Shown piece by piece: positions 57,977 through 64,000 of a DNA stretch of 64,000 bases. The stretch spans positions 1 to 64,000 of the forward strand of contig CAYZJI010000008.1 in assembly GCA_964479045.1 (NCBI GenBank), written 5' to 3'. This stretch comes from 2-02-FULL-47-50 sp964479045. Its GTDB lineage: Bacteria; Pseudomonadota; Gammaproteobacteria; Eutrophobiales; Eutrophobiaceae. The notes under the pieces are model-generated. The model was not told the DNA's origin and did no database searches. It was given only the letters and a program-made list of their open reading frames with translations. Within the stretch, counting starts at the first letter, position 1; each line of letters starts with the position of its first letter. A program made the translations under genes and the position numbers.

Positions 57977-59113
57977 TCATTTTCGGGCGGTCCGGGTATA
58001 TTCCCGGCCTTTCCAGCGGGCTCCACGGCTGAACATATGACGTAGTGCCGATGTCCATGTCATTCCCAGATATAGCAGGCCGGTAATTGGCAGGCTGATA
58101 ACCCAGGCCGGATGCAGGTGGTAATAGCGCAATACCGGCAGGTAGCAGATACACATGATGAACAGGGTCAACGCAGCAGAAAACGTGGCCGGTGCATTGC
58201 CAGAAAAAAGTGCGACAACCGGCAAGAGAAATATCGCCAGCATTAACAGGGTGCAGAGTACAAACAGTCCCCACGAATAATACAATTGTGTAAACGCACT
58301 GCGGGCAACCATCTCCCAAATGATACCGAGCGTGTCATAGGGACGCAGACTGACAGCCGAATGGGTCAACCCGAGCCAGATCCTGCCGCCGTTGTCCTTG
58401 ATTTTCCGTGCAAGTGTACAGTCGTCAATCAAGGCCTGTTTCAGGCCGGCGAAAGCTCCGGCATTTTCAAGCGTTGCTGTTTTCACGAGAATGCATCCGC
58501 CTGCCGCAGCCGCAATCCACCGTGATGTTGAATTGGCAAGACTGAACGGATAGAGCAGTTTGAAGAAAAAAATAAAGGCCGGCATCAACAGTTTTTCCCA
58601 GAAACTTTCCATGCGCAGTCTCGCCATTAACGACACCAGATCCCGGTTGTCTTCATCCAGTTTCCGGATCAGCGCAGCCAGTGTGCCGGGAAGTAACTGG
58701 ATATCGGCATCCAGCAACAAGGTCAGTTCCGTAGTCACAAGCTTGCGGCCCTGCTCCAGTGCCCAGAGTTTTCCGGCCCAGCCTTCGGGAAGGGGTTGCC
58801 CGCTGATGATCGTAAGGTTCGGAAGGTTTTTATTTTTTGCGATTACTGCAGTTTGATCAGTGGACTGGTCGTCAATCAGGATGATTTTCAGTTGAGGGTT
58901 TTGTGCAGCCAGCCCATCCAGTGTGGCGGAAATGGACTCTGCTTCGTTACGCGCCGGTATGAGTACAGTAATACAGGCATGATCAAAAAGACTGTCAGGG
59001 GCAGCAGCATCGAGTGATTCCCGTGTACTCCACGGACGCCATGGCAGGAGCAGAATGATGAGCCAGATAATCAATCCCGGCACGGCCAGCCATGCCGTGA
59101 CAGCAGCGAACAT
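57977..59113 (-). CDS. hpnB: HpnB, hopanoid-associated glycosyltransferase
   Basis: The 378-residue protein is a membrane-anchored GT2-family glycosyltransferase of the kind encoded in hopanoid gene clusters. It has an N-terminal membrane segment (about 7-26), the catalytic domain with LIPARNEAESISATLD, DDQSTDQT and LLLDADIQ (the DxD-like motif), and three C-terminal membrane segments (about 288-365). HpnB is thought to modify hopanoid side chains or related lipids; its exact substrate is uncertain. Its ATG overlaps the hpnH stop by one base. Confidence 0.92.
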   Translation of the reverse strand: MFAAVTAWLAVPGLIIWLIILLLPWRPWSTRESLDAAAPDSLFDHACITVLIPARNEAESISATLDGLAAQNPQLKIILIDDQSTDQTAVIAKNKNLPNLTIISGQPLPEGWAGKLWALEQGRKLVTTELTLLLDADIQLLPGTLAALIRKLDEDNRDLVSLMARLRMESFWEKLLMPAFIFFFKLLYPFSLANSTSRWIAAAAGGCILVKTATLENAGAFAGLKQALIDDCTLARKIKDNGGRIWLGLTHSAVSLRPYDTLGIIWEMVARSAFTQLYYSWGLFVLCTLLMLAIFLLPVVALFSGNAPATFSAALTLFIMCICYLPVLRYYHLHPAWVISLPITGLLYLGMTWTSALRHMFSRGARWKGREYTRTARK

Positions 59114-60246
59114 CAGGCCACGTGTTTTTTACTGTTGCAGGCGCTGGCTGGTTTTTGCTGATCGGACACCAGTACCGGTTTGGGCAGCGGCCCGTCTTCA
59201 TAGAGGATTGGCAATTCCGGGGCCATCGGACCGGTAGTGCGGGGCCCTTTCAGGAACACTCGCAGTGCTTCCCACGGACGCTTGAAGGTGTCATTGACTG
59301 CAGTTGCCTCGAAACCACAATGCACCATGCAATTGGCACACTTGGGATTGCGGCCTACACCATATTTGTCCCATTCAGTGTCATTGATCAGCTGGTTAAA
59401 GCTTGAAGCATAGCCTTCGCCGACCAGCAGATAACAGGGTTTCTGCCAGCCGAATACATTACGGGTCGGATTGCCCCATGGGGTGCAGGCATAAGTCTGG
59501 TTACCGGCCAGGAAATCAAGATAGAGTGAAGACTGGTTAAACCGCCAGTCCTTGCCGAAGCCCAGCTTGAAAATATCGCGGAACAGTTGTTTGCTTTCTT
59601 TCTTCTTCAGGAACACATCCTGGCGCGGAGCGCGTTCGTAACTGTAGCCAGGTGAGATGGTTACGCCTTCCACACCCAGTTCCATCATGCTGTCCATAAA
59701 TTCGGCAATTTCTTCCGCAGACTCACCCTGGAACAGGGTGCAGTTGATGGTGACCCGGAAGCCGCGCTTGCGGGCTTCGGTGATCACTTCAATGCACTTA
59801 TCATATACGCCTTCACGGCACACGGACGTATCATGCCGATGACGGTTGCCATCCAGATGAATAGAAAAGGTCAGGTAAGTTGACGGCCGGTAATCGTCCA
59901 TGCGCCGCTCCAGCAGCAGCGCATTGGTACAGAGATAGACAAATTTTTTCTTGCTGATAAAGCCTTCAACGATCTCGGGCATTTCCTTGTGGATCAGCGG
60001 TTCACCACCGGCAATCGAGACGATGGGCGCGCCACATTCATCGATCGCCTGCATGCATTCATCGTAGCTCAGGCGTTTGTTCAGGATTTCGTCGGGATAA
60101 TCGATTTTGCCACAACCGGCACAGGCAAGGTTGCAGCGGAAGAGAGGTTCAAGCATGAGGACGAGCGGATATTTTTCCTGGCGTTGCAGCTTTTTGCTGA
60201 TGATATACTTGGCAACACGGTACTGCTGTATGAAAGGCACGCTCAT
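59113..60246 (-). CDS. hpnH: HpnH, radical SAM adenosylhopane synthase
   Basis: HpnH adds the adenosyl group of SAM to diploptene, the first step of side-chain extension of hopanoids. The 377-residue protein has the radical SAM motif C38-x3-C42-x2-C45 in FRCNLACAGCGKID and family segments SIAGGEPLIHKEM and FSIHLDGNRHRHD. A C-terminal segment with KCANCMVHCGFEATAV may bind a further metal or cluster. ATG 60246 starts MSVPFIQQYRVAKYI. Squalene-hopene cyclase is not in the window, so diploptene must be made by a gene elsewhere. Confidence 0.96.
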   Translation of the reverse strand: MSVPFIQQYRVAKYIISKKLQRQEKYPLVLMLEPLFRCNLACAGCGKIDYPDEILNKRLSYDECMQAIDECGAPIVSIAGGEPLIHKEMPEIVEGFISKKKFVYLCTNALLLERRMDDYRPSTYLTFSIHLDGNRHRHDTSVCREGVYDKCIEVITEARKRGFRVTINCTLFQGESAEEIAEFMDSMMELGVEGVTISPGYSYERAPRQDVFLKKKESKQLFRDIFKLGFGKDWRFNQSSLYLDFLAGNQTYACTPWGNPTRNVFGWQKPCYLLVGEGYASSFNQLINDTEWDKYGVGRNPKCANCMVHCGFEATAVNDTFKRPWEALRVFLKGPRTTGPMAPELPILYEDGPLPKPVLVSDQQKPASACNSKKHVA

Positions 60247-60362
60247 CGATTCGCTCCGGTAATGGCCCCTCAGGCACGGTGACGGGTATGCCTGAATTTC
60301 CCCATAAAAATGAGTAAGATAAAGTAAGCCGGTAGAAATGTACAGCAGCCCCTTATCGGTCT

Positions 60363-60391
60363 ATTATAGGCGGCCTTTCTGAAAGGCCGCC
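60363..60391. promoter_or_regulatory. Hairpin and -10-like sequence between hpnH and dxs
   Basis: GGCGGCCTTT (60369-60378) pairs perfectly with AAAGGCCGCC (60382-60391) over CTG. On the minus strand it is followed directly by TATAAT (60368-60363), which could be the hpnH -10, about 117 bases before the ATG; no good -35 is seen. The hairpin lies between divergent genes, so it is unlikely to be a terminator. The rest of the 224-base gap shows nothing else clear. Confidence 0.45.
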
Positions 60392-60470
60392 GGGATGCCG
60401 GGGTATCTCTCCGGCTGAATTTATTGACCAGAAGAGGCTTTGAAAACGCCCTAGGAATTATCCTGATTTC

Positions 60471-62369
60471 ATGAATTATCCGATTAAAACACCACTACTT
60501 GATACGATTAATACGCCAGCCGATCTGCGCAAATTGGCGGAATCTGACTTGCCGGCACTGGCAAGTGAATTGCGGGAATTTCTCCTGCATTCCGTGGCCC
60601 AGAGTGGCGGTCATTTTGCGGCTAGCCTTGGCGCAACTGAGCTGACTATCGCACTGCATTACATATTCAACACCCCTGAAGACCGGTTGGTGTGGGACGT
60701 CGGCCATCAGGCCTATGTGCATAAAATCCTGACCGGCCGGAAAGACCGTCTGCACACTATCCGTAAATGGAATGGACTGGCACCGTTTCCTAAGCGCGAT
60801 GAGAGTGAATACGACACGTTCGGTGTGGGTCATTCCAGCACCTCCATCAGCGCGGCTTTAGGCATGGCCATTGCCGCCCGGCAAACGGGCAGTGAACGCA
60901 AGGCCGTTGCTATTATTGGTGATGGCGGTCTGACGGCGGGCATGGCCTTTGAGGCCCTCAATCATGCCGGTGATCTGGACGTGAATCTGCTGGTGATCCT
61001 GAATGACAACAACATGTCTATTTCCCCGAATGTGGGCGCATTGTCCAATCGTTTCGCGCAATTGTTGTCTGGCAAGATTTACACGACTGTAAAAGAGGGC
61101 AGCAAGAAAGTACTCTCGAAAATGCCGAATGCGTGGGAACTGGCACGCCGCGCTGAGGAGCATGTCAAGGGCCTGATCATGCCTGGCACGTTATTTGAAG
61201 AATTCGGTTTTAATTACATCGGTCCGATCGATGGCCATGATTTGCCTACCCTGATTTCCACTATCCGCAATATTAATGAACTGGATGGCCCGCAGTTTCT
61301 GCATGTTATTACCCGGAAGGGCAAAGGCTATGGCCCGGCCGAGGAAGATCCGGTCAAGTATCACGGCGTGACGCCGTTTGACCCGGTCAAGGGTATCGTC
61401 TCGTCTGGCAAGAGTGGGGTGAAGAAACCCACTTTCAGTGATGTGTTCAGTGACTGGGTCTGTGACATGGCCGCACAGGACAAACGTCTGGTTGCCATCA
61501 CGCCCGCCATGCGCGAAGGCTCGGGCCTGGTTCGTTTTGAAAAAGAATTTCCGGATCGTTATTTCGACGTAGCCATTGCCGAGCAACACAGCGTGGCTGT
61601 GGCCGCCGGCATGGCCTGTGAAGGTTTGAAACCGGTGGTTGCCATTTATTCCACCTTTCTGCAACGTGGTTATGATCAACTGGTGCATGATGTAGTGGTG
61701 CAGAATCTGCCTGTGTTATTTGCCATCGATCGCGCCGGCGTAGTCGGTGCTGATGGCCCGACACACAACGGCAGTTTTGATGTGAGTTTCATGCGCTGTC
61801 TGCCTAATATCGTACTCATGGCACCGGCGGATGAAAATGAATGCCGGCAGATGCTTTACACCGGATTCATGCTGGATCAGCCGGCCGCTGTGCGGTATCC
61901 GCGTGGTACGGGTATGGGTGTTGAAATCCAGAAAACCATGACGGCATTGTCGATAGGCAAAGCAGAGATTCGCCGGAAAGGCAAAGGCATCGCCATACTT
62001 GCATTTGGTGTGATGCTGGAACCGGCATTACAGGCTGCGGAAGAGCTGAATGCCACGGTGGTCAACATGCGATTCATCAAACCGATTGATGAAACCATGA
62101 TCCTCGACATGGCGGCCACACATGATTTACTTGTAACGATTGAAGAAAACGTTGTCGCTGGAGGTGCAGGTAATGCTGTGGCTGAAGTGTTAAGTGCTCA
62201 CGGCGTAACACATCCCGTCATTCATTACGGGTTGCCGGATCGCCTGATCCATCACGGCACCCGTGAAGACATGCTCAAGGACGCCAAACTCGACAAGGAA
62301 GGCCTGCTTGAATTCATCCGGCAGTATAATCAGAAAACCGGCCTCGATAAAAAAATCAAAAGTGCCTGA
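60471..62369 (+). CDS. dxs: 1-deoxy-D-xylulose-5-phosphate synthase
   Basis: DXS is the first enzyme of the MEP isoprenoid pathway and supplies the precursors for hopanoids. The 632-residue protein has H48 in SGGHF, the thiamine-diphosphate motif GDGG (150-153) through NDNNMSIS (178-185), and the transketolase central-domain signature DVAIAEQHSVAVAAGMA. Length is typical (E. coli 620). ATG 60471 begins MNYPIKTPLLDTINTPADLR. It is divergent from the hopanoid genes. Confidence 0.97.
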   Translation: MNYPIKTPLLDTINTPADLRKLAESDLPALASELREFLLHSVAQSGGHFAASLGATELTIALHYIFNTPEDRLVWDVGHQAYVHKILTGRKDRLHTIRKWNGLAPFPKRDESEYDTFGVGHSSTSISAALGMAIAARQTGSERKAVAIIGDGGLTAGMAFEALNHAGDLDVNLLVILNDNNMSISPNVGALSNRFAQLLSGKIYTTVKEGSKKVLSKMPNAWELARRAEEHVKGLIMPGTLFEEFGFNYIGPIDGHDLPTLISTIRNINELDGPQFLHVITRKGKGYGPAEEDPVKYHGVTPFDPVKGIVSSGKSGVKKPTFSDVFSDWVCDMAAQDKRLVAITPAMREGSGLVRFEKEFPDRYFDVAIAEQHSVAVAAGMACEGLKPVVAIYSTFLQRGYDQLVHDVVVQNLPVLFAIDRAGVVGADGPTHNGSFDVSFMRCLPNIVLMAPADENECRQMLYTGFMLDQPAAVRYPRGTGMGVEIQKTMTALSIGKAEIRRKGKGIAILAFGVMLEPALQAAEELNATVVNMRFIKPIDETMILDMAATHDLLVTIEENVVAGGAGNAVAEVLSAHGVTHPVIHYGLPDRLIHHGTREDMLKDAKLDKEGLLEFIRQYNQKTGLDKKIKSA

Positions 62370-62373
62370 TCAA

Positions 62374-62400
62374 ATGGTCACCAGACGCTCTGGTGACCAT
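62374..62400. other. Perfect 12-bp inverted repeat between dxs and the DUF502 gene
   Basis: ATGGTCACCAGA and TCTGGTGACCAT are perfect arms around CGC, starting five bases after the dxs stop. No T-run follows, so it is not a canonical terminator. It could be an attenuating hairpin or a protein-binding palindrome. Confidence 0.6.
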
Positions 62401-62458
62401 AATTTCGCAGCATTCTGGTAGTATCCCCCCATACTCATCACGCAATGGAGGCTTCCGC

Positions 62459-63040
62459 ATGAAAACCTTCACCAAATATTTTCTGAATGGTGTACTCACA
62501 CTGTTGCCCCTGATCCTCACGATTTATCCACTCTATTATTTTCTTGCCTGGTCGGATGCCATGGTGAAAAAGGCATTTGTGTGGGCGTTGCCAGATGCAC
62601 ATTATGTAACCGGCACTGGCGTGGTGCTGGGGTTGATTGCCATATTCATCCTGGGGCTGCTGATGTCTACCAGCCTGTTGCGCGGTGTGCTGCATCTGAT
62701 CGAAAAACTGTTCACACATATCCCATTGGTCAAAACACTGTATACAGCAATAAGGGATCTCACTGTCTATCTTGCGCCAACGCAGGATCAACGCTTCGGC
62801 AAGGTCGTGGCAGTGCGACATCCTGACCTGCCGGTACAACTGATTGGATTTGTGATGCGTTCAGAGTTGGGAACAATTCCCGGCGGAATCGATACACAGG
62901 AAAAAGCCGTTGTGTATATCCCGATGAGTTATCAGGTGGGTGGGTTCACTTTCTTTCTGCCTGCAGACTGGTTGACGCCGGTGGACATGTCAGTGGAAGA
63001 AGCCATGAAACAAACCTTGACCGGATGGATCTCAAGCTGA
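62459..63040 (+). CDS. DUF502 family membrane protein
   Basis: The 193-residue protein has two membrane segments (about 7-32 and 50-80) and a C-terminal cytoplasmic domain with features of DUF502: LLPLILTIYPLYYFL, FTHIPLVKTLYTAIRDL and a FVMRSELGTIPGG stretch. Its function is unknown. ATG 62459 is chosen because GGAGG lies seven bases upstream; an in-frame GTG at 62393 would overlap the inverted repeat. Confidence 0.9.
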   Translation: MKTFTKYFLNGVLTLLPLILTIYPLYYFLAWSDAMVKKAFVWALPDAHYVTGTGVVLGLIAIFILGLLMSTSLLRGVLHLIEKLFTHIPLVKTLYTAIRDLTVYLAPTQDQRFGKVVAVRHPDLPVQLIGFVMRSELGTIPGGIDTQEKAVVYIPMSYQVGGFTFFLPADWLTPVDMSVEEAMKQTLTGWISS

Positions 63041-63181
63041 GGAGAACTCCCCGTTTATTCTTGCTGCCATCATCCCGTCAATATGTGATGGTCTGATCCG
63101 AATAAGAAAATACATTCTTGATGTTTATGGTATGTATTTTGCCTTACATAGGTATTACGAACAATTTCATCAGGTGATTTC

Positions 63182-64000
63182 ATGAGAAATCTGGGTCTCA
63201 TGTTGCCGGAGATGCTCCACGTTGGTGCGAAGAGTTCCGAGCCAGTGCAAGATCAGGCGATTCTGCAACTGGCACATGCCACGATTGGCCTCTCTCAGGT
63301 AGCGCCACAAGTCAGTGAAATGGCTTCTGAGCGTCAGGCCGAGGCCGAAAAGCAGGCAGTGCAGGTTCATGAGATTGCCAACATGGTGCAGGACATGACC
63401 TCGACACTGACACAGACCGTGGGCCAGTTACGGGAATCAACCGGCGAAATTGTAGAGCTGACAGCGTTAATAAAACGGATTGCTGATCAGACGCGAATGA
63501 TCGCCATCAATGCCGGTATTGCTGCTGCACATGCAGGTGTTCAGGGTCGGGTATTTACTGTGCTGGCTAACGAAATCCGTTCACTTTCCGAAACTGCTGC
63601 TGCCGCAACAAAAGATGTGCAGGTCAAAATTGAACGCTTGCAGGAAAGTACCCTGCTGACGTCCCGGACGGTTGGCCTGGAGGAGGGTAGTTCACTGGTC
63701 AGCAGCAAAGATAATAACCGGGGGCTGGCCTGGTTACTTGACCGGATGAACGAAGCGGATGCCAGTGCGACAAGGCAGGCAAAAGAGGCGCGTGATTTAA
63801 ACCACCTCGGGTTGAGCCTGCGGTCTTTAAGTGAGGAGATGATCCATTCGATCGGATCTTTCAGGCTGGCTGTGCATGAGCAGGTTGAGCAATTGATTGA
63901 AAATTTACGCTCAGACCGCGAACTGATCTCAGGTGATCCGCGCTGGCAGATCACCGCGTTACGGCAAGTCGTCAAACGTTATCCGTTTGTCGAGCTGGCC
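63182..64000 (+). CDS. Soluble MCP-like signalling-domain protein, 3' end beyond window
   Basis: An open frame of 273 codons runs from ATG 63182 to the window edge, preceded by AGGTGATTTC. The protein has no signal peptide or membrane segment. Residues about 35-150 resemble a methyl-accepting chemotaxis signalling hairpin: IADQTRMIAINAGIAAAHAG then VQGRVFTVLANEIRSLSE. In chemoreceptors the tip reads NAAIEAARAG; the conserved glutamate is alanine here, so coupling to CheA/CheW is doubtful. Coiled-coil segments flank the hairpin. The rest (from about 170) is unfamiliar and continues past base 64000. Confidence 0.8.
   Translation, partial: MRNLGLMLPEMLHVGAKSSEPVQDQAILQLAHATIGLSQVAPQVSEMASERQAEAEKQAVQVHEIANMVQDMTSTLTQTVGQLRESTGEIVELTALIKRIADQTRMIAINAGIAAAHAGVQGRVFTVLANEIRSLSETAAAATKDVQVKIERLQESTLLTSRTVGLEEGSSLVSSKDNNRGLAWLLDRMNEADASATRQAKEARDLNHLGLSLRSLSEEMIHSIGSFRLAVHEQVEQLIENLRSDRELISGDPRWQITALRQVVKRYPFVELA

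Noticed and set aside
63541..63975. Minus-strand 144-codon frame at the window end
   Set aside because: It lies opposite the plus-strand MCP-like frame, which has a ribosome binding site and recognisable domain sequence; the minus frame has neither.

Overview
The window looks like chromosomal DNA of a free-living gammaproteobacterium, with about 50 % GC by eye. The evidence is the set of gene pairings: rng-yhdP, clpS-clpA, argE-argA in a 10-base overlap, a MetA-type homoserine acyltransferase, dacB, greB, mnmA-nudJ and pgpA. Hopanoid genes (hpnH, hpnB, an HpnM-like MlaC), three-gene glycolate oxidase and malate synthase G point away from the enteric branch towards environmental lineages. I cannot name a genus from the sequence alone. 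No rRNA, tRNA, CRISPR array, prophage or complete insertion sequence was found. Genes are packed closely, and stop and start codons often overlap by one to four bases.

Layout. 1-4419 (minus): pyruvate dehydrogenase aceE-aceF-lpd, whose two spacers carry related GTGAAGC/GCTTCAC repeats. 4527-7349: leucyl-aminopeptidase-family enzyme, two small exported proteins and a dodecin. 7407-13036 (minus): probable operon of a membrane diguanylate cyclase, a MoaD/ThiS-like protein ending in GG, a six-Asp-box beta-propeller and an MscS-type channel. 13154-16637 (minus): PBP4 (dacB), a zinc-ribbon membrane protein with HEAGH, a coiled-coil membrane protein and an HpcH/HpaI aldolase. 16696-21685: YkvA, DUF423, a 3-hydroxyisobutyrate-dehydrogenase-like enzyme, a YcnI-like protein, an Nramp-like transporter, pgpA and a lytic transglycosylase. 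21733-22436: higBA-like toxin-antitoxin module. 22512-27936: ilvD, argE, argA and a PAS-GGDEF protein whose PAS domain resembles the FixL haem domain.

27937-34633: malate synthase G, clpA, clpS and isocitrate lyase. 34804-37502: P-loop ATPase, metA between two copies of an intergenic repeat, and greB. 37519-39711: an AT-rich patch with an Mrr-like nuclease, a cupin and a second toxin-antitoxin module with a perfect palindromic operator. 39773-46289: acnA, mnmA, nudJ and a partial Mrp/Mnh antiporter cluster (E, F, G, MbhD-like, B). 46362-51757: rng-yhdP. 51967-55721: glcDEF. 55776-60246 (minus): glycine-zipper lipoprotein, MlaA, HpnM/MlaC, hpnB and hpnH. 60471-64000: dxs, a DUF502 protein and the start of a soluble MCP-like protein that runs off the window.

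How the genes fit together. Carbon metabolism is well represented: pyruvate entry (aceEF-lpd), aconitase, isocitrate lyase, malate synthase G and glycolate oxidase allow two-carbon compounds to be assimilated through glyoxylate. dxs supplies isoprenoid precursors for the hopanoids that HpnH would extend, and the MlaA/HpnM pair next to it suggests lipid traffic to or from the outer membrane. Two diguanylate cyclases give c-di-GMP output. The points most worth a second look are the MoaD-like/beta-propeller/MscS operon, two apparent AUC start codons each placed behind a strong ribosome binding site, the FixL-like diguanylate cyclase, the incomplete Mrp cluster, and the MCP-like protein lacking the usual tip glutamate.
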